The position numbers and the translations under genes were made by a program. The notes beneath the pieces were generated by a model that searched no databases, was not told the origin of the DNA, and worked only from the letters and a program-made list of their open reading frames with translations. Below, one piece after another: positions 51,701 to 58,608 of a stretch of DNA of 64,000 nt (positions within the stretch are counted from its first letter, which is position 1; each line of letters begins with the position of its first letter). Source of the stretch: an uncultured Duncaniella sp. (GTDB lineage Bacteria > Bacteroidota > Bacteroidia > Bacteroidales > Muribaculaceae); the NCBI RefSeq assembly GCF_910577345.1, contig NZ_CAJTMT010000001.1:28920-92919 (forward strand). Reading direction: 5' to 3'.

Positions 51701-53134
51701 TGGAAGGAAATCGGGGAGTACGGCACACGTCTGCTCATGTCGCCGCGTTCCGCCGCAGTGCGTTTCCGTTCCACCCAATCGCTTTCGCTTCCGCTCTTCC
51801 GTCCCGACATAGGCAATGTGTTCGGTCAGTCCCGCAGCTATGGCCCGATGTCGCCCGGCCTTGACTTTGCCTTCGGCTTTGCAGGGGAGGATTACATCAA
51901 CAAGGCTCTCCGCCGCGGATGGCTCATCACTGACGACGGTCAGACCTCGCCTGCGATATTCTCACGCACGAATGAACTGAACATAGAATTGACCCTCGAA
52001 CCCATACGCGGATTGAAAATCATGCTGACAACCAACCGCACTGACAACCGTACCCGTTCGACTCAATTCATGTATGACAACATGCCGACATCCCTTGCCG
52101 GTTCATATACGAAGACCCATGTGGCTTTGAAGAGTGCCATGAAGCATTTCAAGGCGGATAATGGTTATGAGTCCGAGGCTTTCAATCAGTTCCTCGCCAA
52201 CATTCCCGTGATTACCGAGCGTGTGCGCGGAGAATATGCCGGATTGAACTACCCGATGGGTGGTTTCATGGAGGGTAATGTCAATGCCGGAAATCCTTTC
52301 AATCCTGAGGTTGGAGATGTCAGCCCGACAAGTTCCGACATTCTGATTCCGGCCTTCCTTGCGGCATACACCGGAACCGATGCAAAGAAACAATACCTCA
52401 CTCCATTCCCCTCATTTGCCAACGCTCTTCCGAACTGGCGAGTGACTTACGACGGTTTGCTCTACATCGGCAACCTCCGCAATATTTTCAAGGCGTTCAC
52501 ACTCAGCCATGCCTATCAGTGTACCTACTCCGTGGGTTCCTATTCGTCGTATCTGAACTGGATGAGTGCCAATGACGGCGACCTTGGTTTTACCGTTGAC
52601 GAGCTCACAGGCAATCCCATTCCGACATCGCCCTACAATATTTCGTCGGTAGCCATAACCGAAAAATTCGCACCGCTTATCGGTGCTGCTGTGACACTGA
52701 AAAACGACCTCACACTTTCCGCTGAATACCGCGATTCGCGCACACTGACGCTGAATACTTCTGCCGGACAGATTGTGGAAGCGAATCAGCGCGGCATGAC
52801 CTTCGGCCTCGGCTACAAAATCATCGGCTTCAATACAGTGCTAAAGATGAAAGGTTCGGGCCGTGGTATCTCCAATGACCTTACCCTTAATGCCGACTTC
52901 AACTTTGCGGAAACTCAGGCGCTAATACGCCGCATCGAGACAGCCTACACTCAGGCAACCTCCGGCACACGTTCGCTGACTCTGAATTTCACCGCATCCT
53001 ACGTCATGTCACGCCGTCTTACTCTTGGAGCATACTTCGACCATCAGGTCAACACTCCCATTGTCTCCTCGACCTCCTATCCGACCACCAACACTTCATT
53101 CGGATTTAATATCAATCTCTCGCTTGCCAGATAA
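45740..53134 (+). CDS. sprA: SprA (Sov) type IX secretion outer membrane translocon
   Basis: SprA forms the giant (36-strand in Flavobacterium) barrel through which T9SS substrates cross the outer membrane. From the ATG at 45740 the protein has 2464 residues, normal for the family. Recognisable parts are DPQLGYYVIRTKLGDYDITTPFYLT near the N-terminus, SYIDDFESAQYGIDLRSPYSW, GMDY-like repeated amphipathic strands and a C-terminal barrel ending NTSFGFNINLSLAR. The ATG start leaves the signal peptide without a basic n-region. The open frame extends upstream to a CTG at 45692 giving KRRRDIFIYASLFAG before it, so the true start may be 45692. It is followed by a short terminator and preceded by ruvA. 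Other T9SS genes (porK-N, sprE) are not in the window. Confidence 0.95.
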   Translation: MVTVTATGTFFAFSQSITPDFNPPAPVIPAPAPGGKTDSVTIPFPVSRPIPQTYEDLMQQELAADLSTPSNISTVAEFDPQLGYYVIRTKLGDYDITTPFYLTPEQYNRWQTRKQMQQYFNLRNSEAMTKPDKEPFNILDMNFALGPLEKIFGPGGVQLKTQGSVNISMGVKSNKTDNPALSLDSRRKTYFDFDQKIQATVAASVGDRMKFNMTYNTDATFDFDSKNLKLAYEGKEDDIVKSIEAGNVSMTTGSSLIRGSSALFGMKTKLQFGKLTATALVSQQNSQITSVSSKGGAQTTDFSIKADNYDANRHFFLGHYFRDNYDTFASRLPFVSSGIQITRIEVWITNRNSRFDQSRNFVAFMDLGESSHTASNYWQTNPAYAQPSNLSNNLLSVIKEDYPGARNINSVTQALSPLNAYGIEGGIDYEKVESARLLSSSEYTLNPTLGYISLKSALAADEVLGVAYEYTYNGKVYQVGEFSADITSTDQSLYLKMLKSTTVAPKLPMWDLMMKNVYSLGASMIQKQNFRLNIKYLSDTTGTEINYLPVPSISNVPLLQVMNLDRIDSNEASNPDGFFDFIEGYTVLANQGKIIFPVVEPFGTNLERKIGNLTVAEPYLYKELYDSTLVVARQFADKNKFILTGRYQSSGGGSQIRLNAINVPRGSVVVTAGGVVLTENSDYTVDYAMGVVTITNQSIIDSGQSINVSLEDQSQYSLQRKTLLGLDLNYQFNKDFNLGATIMHFSEKSITEKVNIGDEVVNNTIWGLNMQYNTRFMWLTNLLNKIPTVNAIQPSTLSLQAEFANLIPHKQKSGSNKGSSYIDDFESAQYGIDLRSPYSWFLASTPSDPSGDALFPEAALSNDVAYGKNRALLNWYFIDRMFTARNSSLCPGYIKSDQKQLNNPYVREIYTYEVFPGRQQTYGEANTIQTLNLSFYPTERGPYNLDATDIDDQGNLLHPERRWGGIMRKMDNTNFDASNIEYVQFWMLSPFLDPENDNLSGGDLYLNFGEISEDILKDGLKSYENGIPVDGDDQFLQTTNWGRVSTQNSLTYAFDNNTNSRLPQDVGLDGLINEDEFGFSSYADYLDRLRTKLSPVAIERMQADAFSPFNDPAGDNYHFFRGYDYDEQRLGVLERYKRYNGVEGNSLSPEDAPDPLYQSSRALPDVEDINQDNTLNEYERYFQYKVSIRPEDLVVGKNYITDKQVTLVPNSDGSQQEMVWYQFKIPLSDYEKVVGNITDFSTIRFARLFMTGFKAPTHLRFATFELVKGDWRPYLFNLNTRGDAPAEGQLDVSVVNIEENSKREPVNYVLPPGVTRITDPGQQQIVQLNEQSMSLKVTDLQPGDGRGVYRNTQLDLRNYKRMQMWVHAEKLIDDMTNLRSGEVSVFIRLGSDVRSNFYEYEIPLELTPAGQYGEDGADRNIVWPRSNYMDFELQNLVNLKKDRNRAKNEQQPGVGFGTLYTGRDPENERNRMAVMGNPSLSDIRVMLVGVRNNASTTKDATVWLNELKVTDFDSEGGWAAKANMNIGVSDIATLNVGAHIETAGFGSVDQSLNARRMDDYEQYNFAMQVDAGRFLPEKVKLRAPIYYSVSKERITPKYNPLDQDVKLKDALDACTTEAQKDSIRAFAVENNTVKSFSISGLKFDVKSKNPMPWDPANFTFNFSFNKQSKTDPTTEYENTNDYRGSFQYSYTPYVKGLRPFSFIKSKSKHAKFLKEWEFNYLPTNISFLTTMSRYYYELQTRSETDVDFQLPVSVSKNFIWDRQLALSWNLTKSLSVNFNSNTSARIDEPIGAVNRKLFPDKYKEWKDTVMQSIFRLGTPWSYNQSFVVTYRAPFSRIPVLDWLTGNASYNSTYRWDRGAEVDGVQMGNSIANQASWNMDGRLNFETLYNKWSYTKKVNQRFQARRTTAKAKKPKKFERTYALRPDTTLNIRHNLRNAKVKVTATTVDGKPFRVTHKVVDVNNITIFNRGEENIKFTVEEILKEDKSLWKEIGEYGTRLLMSPRSAAVRFRSTQSLSLPLFRPDIGNVFGQSRSYGPMSPGLDFAFGFAGEDYINKALRRGWLITDDGQTSPAIFSRTNELNIELTLEPIRGLKIMLTTNRTDNRTRSTQFMYDNMPTSLAGSYTKTHVALKSAMKHFKADNGYESEAFNQFLANIPVITERVRGEYAGLNYPMGGFMEGNVNAGNPFNPEVGDVSPTSSDILIPAFLAAYTGTDAKKQYLTPFPSFANALPNWRVTYDGLLYIGNLRNIFKAFTLSHAYQCTYSVGSYSSYLNWMSANDGDLGFTVDELTGNPIPTSPYNISSVAITEKFAPLIGAAVTLKNDLTLSAEYRDSRTLTLNTSAGQIVEANQRGMTFGLGYKIIGFNTVLKMKGSGRGISNDLTLNADFNFAETQALIRRIETAYTQATSGTRSLTLNFTASYVMSRRLTLGAYFDHQVNTPIVSSTSYPTTNTSFGFNINLSLAR

Positions 53135-53138
53135 GTCG

Positions 53139-53170
53139 GAAAAGGATGTATGTCTAATCCTTTTTCTTTT
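53139..53170 (+). terminator. sprA terminator
   Basis: GAAAAGGAT (53139-53147) pairs with ATCCTTTTTC (53157-53166), followed by TTTTCC. It overlaps the last codons of the converging flavoprotein gene. Confidence 0.6.
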
Positions 53171-53651
53171 CCCGCATTCTGACAAGTTCTATGGCTTCCT
53201 TGCCGGTCATGCGGATTATGTCGAGCCGGAGGACAGCCACATGATTGAGACATTTGTTAATTTCATCCGTGGAATCAACGCCGGGCGAGTATTTCTCACA
53301 CAGCAGATCAAGGCCTTTTCTGATTTCTGTTTCTTCAGTGACAACATTGATGCGCCCCTCTGCAATCACACTTCGGAAGTAGGATGTGAATTCATCCGCA
53401 ACAATCATGTCTTGCCCTACGACACAGAATGAGCATCGGCTATCAGCCTCGATACACTCCATCTTGTAGCCGTTGCGGGCGGAATGGAAATAGATAGCGC
53501 TACCACCATCGTAGACGAAACTCAGAGGCACACCGTAGGGCGTACCGTCGGGGCCTGTGAGCGAGAGAATACCGTTGGTCGCTGTGTTGAGAATCGATTT
53601 TGTTTCGCTGTCCGGCAGAAGTTGTTTGAAACGCCGCATCTTATCTTTCAT
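53154..53651 (-). CDS. Nim-like pyridoxamine 5'-phosphate oxidase-fold flavoprotein
   Basis: A 165-residue split-barrel protein of the PNPOx-like group. It starts MKDKMRRFKQLLPDSET, close to the start I recall for Bacteroides 5-nitroimidazole reductases (Nim, about 164 residues). It shares GTPYGVPLSFVYDGGSAIYFHSARNGYKMECI and SRCSFCVVGQD. Nim enzymes reduce nitro groups on drugs such as metronidazole using flavin. Chromosomal relatives with other roles are common, so resistance is not implied. It follows the Gdx-type exporter by 43 nt in a likely operon next to a divergent Crp-type regulator. Confidence 0.82.
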   Translation of the reverse strand: MKDKMRRFKQLLPDSETKSILNTATNGILSLTGPDGTPYGVPLSFVYDGGSAIYFHSARNGYKMECIEADSRCSFCVVGQDMIVADEFTSYFRSVIAEGRINVVTEETEIRKGLDLLCEKYSPGVDSTDEINKCLNHVAVLRLDIIRMTGKEAIELVRMREKKKD

Positions 53652-53694
53652 ATCTTTTACTTATTCTTGGTTTTAAGCAATGGTATCTAAAATC

Positions 53695-54015
53695 TCAACT
53701 CATCTTTAATCCTATGATTGAAACAATGAGTGTGGTGATGAAAAAAATCCGGCGGAAGGTGGCCGGTTCATTGAAGAAAAGTATGCCGACAATGACGGCT
53801 CCAACCGCACCTATTCCCGTCCAGACGGGATAGACTGTCCCAAGCGGAATTGTCCGTGATGCCCGGGCCATCAGATACATGCTTAGCGTCAAGGCGGCAA
53901 TGAAACCACCCCACCACCAGTAGGATTCTGTCCCTGTACTCTCCTTTGTCTTGCCGAGGCAGAACGTGAAAGCCACTTCCATCAGTCCGGCTAAAATCAG
54001 AATAATCCAGTTCAT
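53695..54015 (-). CDS. SMR-family exporter, Gdx/SugE-like
   Basis: A 106-residue protein with four membrane spans, the small multidrug resistance architecture, working as a dimer driven by protons. The essential glutamate is E13 in LAGLMEVAFTFCLGKT. The PLGTVYPVWTGIGAVGAVIVGILFFNEP segment is typical of the guanidinium exporter (Gdx/SugE) branch. It probably exports guanidinium or small cations. No guanidine riboswitch was recognised upstream. It starts the two-gene run with the Nim-like gene and is divergent from the Crp-like regulator. Confidence 0.88.
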   Translation of the reverse strand: MNWIILILAGLMEVAFTFCLGKTKESTGTESYWWWGGFIAALTLSMYLMARASRTIPLGTVYPVWTGIGAVGAVIVGILFFNEPATFRRIFFITTLIVSIIGLKMS

Positions 54016-54086
54016 GTTTTATACGCTTATTATGTTTTTACCTGTTTTTCGGGCAGCGAAGTTACTGATTATATTCCACCGTTTCC

Positions 54087-54113
54087 TTATCATTTGATAA
54101 TTTATTAATTTTG
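54087..54113 (+). promoter_or_regulatory. Inverted repeat and -7 box in the Gdx/Crp divergent promoter
   Basis: TTATCA (54087-54092) and TGATAA (54095-54100) form an inverted repeat, just before a TAATTTTG box (54106-54113). The box ends only 5 nt before the ATG at 54119, so the regulator mRNA could be nearly leaderless. The repeat is a candidate autoregulatory operator. Confidence 0.4.
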
Positions 54114-54118
54114 CCGAT

Positions 54119-54679
54119 ATGGAATTGGAGACTATAATAAACAATATCCACGCTCTTCCGAAGAAATCATTTGCAATGCTTGCTGCGGAAGTCGAGGAGG
54201 TGACTATTGATAAAAACATTGAGTTTATCAGGAGTGGCCACGTTGAGCCATACATCTATCTGATAAAATCGGGCATTGTCAGAGGATATGTGCGTTCTGA
54301 CGCTAAGGAAATTACGTTTTGGATAGGACGTGAGGGTGAAGTCGCGCTGTCACTTGAAAGCTACATCAATTTGAAACCGGGTTATGAATCCATCGTGACG
54401 ATTGAACCGTCGGTCTTATTCCGCATCTCTTCAGCCTCGCTCCATGCGCTTTATGAGAAGGATGTCCATCTTTCCAATTGGGGACGAAAATTTGCTGAAA
54501 GGGAGATTCTCAGAGCCGAAAAATGTCTGATTCCACAACTTTTTACAACAGGAAAATTCCGCTATCTTGAACTTCTGAAAACAGATCCGGAGCTACTGAA
54601 CCGTATCCCTCTTGAATACCTTGCGTCATACCTTGGCTTAACACCGGTAAGCCTCAGTCGTATACGGGCTTCAATATGA
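54119..54679 (+). CDS. Crp/Fnr-family transcriptional regulator
   Basis: A 186-residue regulator with an N-terminal cyclic-nucleotide-binding-type barrel (residues ~10-115; KNIEFIRSGHVEPYIYLIKSGIVRGYV, EVALSLESYINLKPGYESIV). A C-terminal HTH follows (IPLEYLASYLGLTPVSLSRIRASI). No cysteine cluster of Fnr type is present. The DNA-binding domain is short, as in many Bacteroidota Crp-like proteins. It is divergent from the exporter/Nim-like operon (103-nt spacer), so it probably controls that operon and itself. Confidence 0.85.
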   Translation: MELETIINNIHALPKKSFAMLAAEVEEVTIDKNIEFIRSGHVEPYIYLIKSGIVRGYVRSDAKEITFWIGREGEVALSLESYINLKPGYESIVTIEPSVLFRISSASLHALYEKDVHLSNWGRKFAEREILRAEKCLIPQLFTTGKFRYLELLKTDPELLNRIPLEYLASYLGLTPVSLSRIRASI

Positions 54680-54730
54680 AGATGACCCGCGCTTTTGATG
54701 CAGGTCCATTCCGACTTCCAAATACTTAAT

Positions 54731-54777
54731 GAAAGAAAAAATCTCCCGATGCGTTTTAAATGACGCACCGGGAGATT
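54731..54777 (-). terminator. Terminator of the etf-acyl-CoA dehydrogenase operon
   Basis: AATCTCCCG (54740-54748) pairs with CGGGAGATT (54769-54777), and TGCGT with ACGCA inside. On the minus strand TTTTTTCTTTC follows. Confidence 0.88.
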
Positions 54778-54836
54778 AATGTATTGGTTCAATCGTTGGC
54801 TATCGGAAAAATAATCCGATGTCAGCCTAACGTGAA

Positions 54837-56540
54837 TCAGTCTACTTTGTAGAGGGCGACCTCTGCAGGGTTGAAGTTAGCGATGAAGTCGGAATGTTTG
54901 GTGACTTCTGCCTGAGCGAGATTTGCATATACTTCAGCCGAACGCTTGAAGCTGTCGTTGCGGTTGGCATCGAGAAGGAGCAGATAGCTCATGACGATGC
55001 AACCGGCCATTTCGACAAGGCGACGGGCCATGAAATCGCCGTAAGCAGCGTCGTCAACAGCGGTGACTGTTTCAACAGCTTTTGCATAGCGCTCTGTCAT
55101 TGCTGCGAGACGGTCTTTGAGGGCCTGCAGTTCGGGCTTAACCTCTTCAGAAGCGTATTCCTTGATGAGATTGAGATAAGTGCCTGTGGTGACGTGGCGG
55201 ATTGCAGCGACAACCTGGAGCTGGGTGGTTCCTTCATAGATTGAAGTGATGCGCGCGTCGCGGTAGAGGCGTTCGCAGGCATAGTCCTTCATGAAGCCTG
55301 AACCACCGTGAATCTGGATACAATCGTAAGCGTTCTGGTTGCAATACTCGCTACCCATTCCTTTTGCAAGGGGAGTGAGAGCATCGGCCAGACGGCTGTA
55401 GTATTTCGATTCCTTACGCTCTTCAGGAGCGAGAGTGCGCTCTTTTGCGAGGTCGTCATAGATTTTGTAGATGTCGACATAACGGGCGCAGGCATAGAGG
55501 AGCGAACGGGAAGCGTCGAGTTTGGCCTTCATTACAGAAAGCATCTCATAGACTGCGGGGAACTCGATAATTGCCTTGCCGAACTGTTTGCGGTCCTTGG
55601 CGTAGGCGAGGGCCTCACGGTAGGCAAGCTCGCTGACACCTACGCTTTGAGCCGCGATGCCGAGACGGGCACCATTCATGAGAGCCATCACATACTTGAT
55701 GAGACCCATACGGCGTGAGCCACAAAGCACAGCCTTGGCATTCTTATATGTAAGCTCGCAAGTCGGAGAACCCTTGATACCCATCTTGTTTTCGATGCGG
55801 CGGACATTTACACCACCATCATTCTTGTCGTAGATGAACATTGAGAGGCCACGGCCGTCCTTTGTACCGGCCTCGGAGCGGGCAAGCACGAGATGGATGT
55901 CGCTGTCACCGTTGGTGATGAAGCGCTTCACACCATTAAGCAGCCATGTGCCGTCGGGTTGTTCGGTCGCTTTGAGCATGACGCTCTGAAGGTCGGAACC
56001 GGCATCAGGTTCGGTAAGGTCCATAGACATTGTCTCGCCCTTGCATACACGGGGAATGAATTTGGCTTTCTGTTCCTCGTCGGCAAATTCATAGATTGTC
56101 TCGGCACAGTCCTGAAGACCCCAGAGGTTTTCGAATCCGGTGTCGGCACGGCTTACGATGTCGGCAGCCATGATGTAGGGAGTGATGGGGAAGTTGAGAC
56201 CACCGAAACGACGGGGCATTGCCATACCCATCAGACCGGCCTTGCGGCAAGCATCAAGATTTTCTTTAGTTTTATCGGCGTAGATGACGCGTCCGTTTTC
56301 CACGCGGGGGCCCTGATGGTCAACATCCTCAGCATTGGGCGCGATGATGTCACCGCATATTTCGCCAACGATTTCAAGGACCTTGTCATAGCTGTCCTGT
56401 GCATCGGCATAGTCGAGAGGTGCGTAGTCAAACTTCTCGGCATCAGTATAGTTGCGTTCTTTCAAGGCAACGATCTTCTCCATCAGAGGATGGGTCAGAT
56501 GGTGCTTGAGATCGGGATTATCTGTATAAAAGTTAGCCAT
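54837..56540 (-). CDS. Acyl-CoA dehydrogenase
   Basis: A 567-residue FAD enzyme that oxidises an acyl-CoA at C2-C3 and passes electrons to ETF. FAD/substrate motifs include MSMDLTEPDAGSD, RFITNGDSDIHLVLARS and IQIHGGSGFMKDY. The catalytic glutamate is in the usual ITSIYEGTTQLQ. A C-terminal extension of about 130 residues beyond a standard ~380-residue enzyme and the N-terminal LKHHLTHPLMEKIVALKE mark the longer type common in Bacteroidota. It follows etfA by 8 nt, so its acceptor is almost certainly EtfAB encoded upstream. Chain-length preference cannot be read. Reverse (enoyl-CoA reducing) function is possible in an anaerobe. Confidence 0.92.
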   Translation of the reverse strand: MANFYTDNPDLKHHLTHPLMEKIVALKERNYTDAEKFDYAPLDYADAQDSYDKVLEIVGEICGDIIAPNAEDVDHQGPRVENGRVIYADKTKENLDACRKAGLMGMAMPRRFGGLNFPITPYIMAADIVSRADTGFENLWGLQDCAETIYEFADEEQKAKFIPRVCKGETMSMDLTEPDAGSDLQSVMLKATEQPDGTWLLNGVKRFITNGDSDIHLVLARSEAGTKDGRGLSMFIYDKNDGGVNVRRIENKMGIKGSPTCELTYKNAKAVLCGSRRMGLIKYVMALMNGARLGIAAQSVGVSELAYREALAYAKDRKQFGKAIIEFPAVYEMLSVMKAKLDASRSLLYACARYVDIYKIYDDLAKERTLAPEERKESKYYSRLADALTPLAKGMGSEYCNQNAYDCIQIHGGSGFMKDYACERLYRDARITSIYEGTTQLQVVAAIRHVTTGTYLNLIKEYASEEVKPELQALKDRLAAMTERYAKAVETVTAVDDAAYGDFMARRLVEMAGCIVMSYLLLLDANRNDSFKRSAEVYANLAQAEVTKHSDFIANFNPAEVALYKVD

Positions 56541-56548
56541 TTCTCTGC

Positions 56549-57574
56549 TTATTTGGAGTTCTTTTTGTAGTACTTGATCAGCTTGGGCACTACCTCTTCA
56601 AGATTGCCGGTGATTACATAGTCGGCGATAGTGTTGATGGGTGCGGCGGGATCGTTGTTGATTGAGATGATGATAGAGCTGTCCTGCATACCTGCGATGT
56701 GCTGGATCTGTCCGGAGATACCACAGGCGATGTAGAGTTTCGGACGGACGGTGACACCTGTCTGACCGATCTGACGTGCGTGTTCTGTAAAACCTGCATC
56801 GACAGCAGCGCGTGAAGCTCCGACTTCTGCTCCGAGTGTATCAGCGAGTTCATGGAGAAGCTGGAAGTTCTCTTTTGAACCAACGCCGTAGCCACCGGCA
56901 ACAATGATGGGGGAGTTCTTGATGTTGATTTTCGACTTCTCGATGTGACGGTCAAGGATTTCTACAACGAAGTCCTCGTCAGATACATATTTCTTGGCAT
57001 CGAGTTCTACAACTTCGCCCTTGTGGTTGGGATCAAAGATTTCTTTCTTCATCACACCCTCGCGGACAGTTGCCATCTGGGGACGGCATTCAGGGTTCAC
57101 GATAGTTGCCACGATATTGCCACCGAAAGCAGGACGGATCTGAAGAAGGAGGTCTTTGTATTCCTTGCCGGTCTTGGGATCAGTGTGGTCGCCGATTTCA
57201 AGTGCTGTACAGTCGGCAGTCAGACCGCTGTGGAGGCATGAGCTGACACGGGGACCGAGGTCACGGCCGATACAGGTGGCACCCATAAGACAGGCCTGGG
57301 GTTTGATTTCGCGGAACAGGTTGATGAGAACCGCAGAGTGGGGATTGGAGGTATAGGGATAGAGGCGCTTGTCGGAAACCTTGTAGAGGCGGTCAACACC
57401 GTAGGGGAACACCTGCTCCTCAACACCTGTGAGGTCATCACCGACAACGACTGCTTCAAGTTTTACACCGAGGCGTGAAGCGAGCACACGGCCTTTGGTC
57501 AGAAGTTCGAGGCTAACGTCGGCCACGCGGCCATCCTCAAATTCGAGATATACAATTAAGTTGTTCTGGTCCAT
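56549..57574 (-). CDS. etfA: Electron transfer flavoprotein subunit alpha
   Basis: EtfA holds the FAD of the heterodimeric electron carrier. The 341-residue protein has the C-terminal FAD-binding signature: PIIVAGGYGVGSKENF, EVGASRAAVDAGF, QIGQTGVTVRPKLYIACGISG, then QHIAGMQDSSIIISINNDP. It lies 8 nt after etfB and 8 nt before the acyl-CoA dehydrogenase, a tight three-gene operon. Confidence 0.95.
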   Translation of the reverse strand: MDQNNLIVYLEFEDGRVADVSLELLTKGRVLASRLGVKLEAVVVGDDLTGVEEQVFPYGVDRLYKVSDKRLYPYTSNPHSAVLINLFREIKPQACLMGATCIGRDLGPRVSSCLHSGLTADCTALEIGDHTDPKTGKEYKDLLLQIRPAFGGNIVATIVNPECRPQMATVREGVMKKEIFDPNHKGEVVELDAKKYVSDEDFVVEILDRHIEKSKINIKNSPIIVAGGYGVGSKENFQLLHELADTLGAEVGASRAAVDAGFTEHARQIGQTGVTVRPKLYIACGISGQIQHIAGMQDSSIIISINNDPAAPINTIADYVITGNLEEVVPKLIKYYKKNSK

Positions 57575-57582
57575 AGTGCTGC

Positions 57583-58455
57583 TTATCCGATAGTGTGGTT
57601 AGTGATGAGTTCCTTGACGAGATCTTCGATTTCAGCATCATTGTCAGTGAGAACACGGCAATCCTTGGCTGTGAAGACCACGTTTTCAATAGCTTTTACC
57701 TTTGTGGGTGAACCGGGGAGACCTATCTGAGCAGGATCTGCGTCAACGTAGGCTGCGCTCCATTCCTGAAGGTTGAGATAGGGGCGCTTTTCAAGAAGAG
57801 CCTTGCGCTCGTCGGAGAGCTTAGCGGCCTCGCTGGGAGAAGCTGCATATTTGAACTTCTGCACACGCATTGCATTGCGGGGACGGCAGTCGGGGGCGGA
57901 GCCGTTAACTGTCACTACACAAGGAAGGGGAGCCTTGACGGTTTCAACACCGTTTTCAAGACGACGCTTCACAGTGACGTGACCATCTGAAAGGTCGAGG
58001 ATTTCCTCTGCGTAGGTAATCTGAGGAATGCCGAGCTTTTCAGCAATCTGGGGACCTACCTGAGCGGTGTCACCGTCAATTGCCTGACGGCCACCGAGGA
58101 TAATATCATATTTTCCGAATTTCTTCACAGCCTGTGCCAAAGAATAGGAAGTGGCAAGTGTGTCAGCACCGCCGAGGGTACGGTCGGTGAGCACAATGCC
58201 GCCGTCAGCACCGCGATAGATGGCTTCGCGTATGATTTCAGAAGCGCGGGGGAGACCCATTGTAAGCAGAGTGACTGTTGATCCGGGATTGCTGTCCTTG
58301 AGACGGAGAGCTTGTTCGAGGGCATTGAGGTCCTCGGGATTGAAGATGGCCGGCAGCGCAGCGCGGTTGATGGTGCCGTCCTCCTTCATCGCATCCTTAC
58401 CCACGTTGCGGGTGTCGGGCACCTGCTTGGCGAGCACGATGATGTTGAGATTCAT
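57583..58455 (-). CDS. etfB: Electron transfer flavoprotein subunit beta
   Basis: A 290-residue EtfB, partner of EtfA. It shows the conserved KQVPDTRNVG start and VTLLTMGLPRASEIIREAIYRGADGGIVLTD. The nucleotide-binding loop is GRQAIDGDTAQVGPQIAEKLG. That loop reads DGDTAQVG rather than the DDDxNQTG I recall for AMP-binding mitochondrial ETF, and is the form I associate with electron-bifurcating ETFs. First gene of the etfB-etfA-acyl-CoA dehydrogenase operon. Confidence 0.95.
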   Translation of the reverse strand: MNLNIIVLAKQVPDTRNVGKDAMKEDGTINRAALPAIFNPEDLNALEQALRLKDSNPGSTVTLLTMGLPRASEIIREAIYRGADGGIVLTDRTLGGADTLATSYSLAQAVKKFGKYDIILGGRQAIDGDTAQVGPQIAEKLGIPQITYAEEILDLSDGHVTVKRRLENGVETVKAPLPCVVTVNGSAPDCRPRNAMRVQKFKYAASPSEAAKLSDERKALLEKRPYLNLQEWSAAYVDADPAQIGLPGSPTKVKAIENVVFTAKDCRVLTDNDAEIEDLVKELITNHTIG

Positions 58456-58521
58456 AATCGGTTTGTTAAATACTTGGGTTATTAGATTGGTAATTCTTTA
58501 TCGGTTTTTAAGCGGCTTTCA

Positions 58522-58559
58522 GATGAGTCAGAAACCGGATTTTGGATTTCTGACTCATC
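58522..58559. terminator. 13-bp hairpin between purL and etfB
   Basis: GATGAGTCAGAAA (58522-58534) pairs perfectly with TTTCTGACTCATC (58547-58559), with an imperfect extension of the stem outward. The T-run is weak on the minus strand. It is probably the purL terminator; attenuation into etfB is possible. Confidence 0.55.
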
Positions 58560-58608
58560 GAAAAGCAGCCGGAATAGTTTCAGGGATAAGTATCGGAGTG
58601 GAAGTGGA

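Noticed and set aside
54016..54118. Guanidine riboswitch before the Gdx-type exporter
   Set aside because: The leader is short and none of the conserved guanidine riboswitch features could be recognised.
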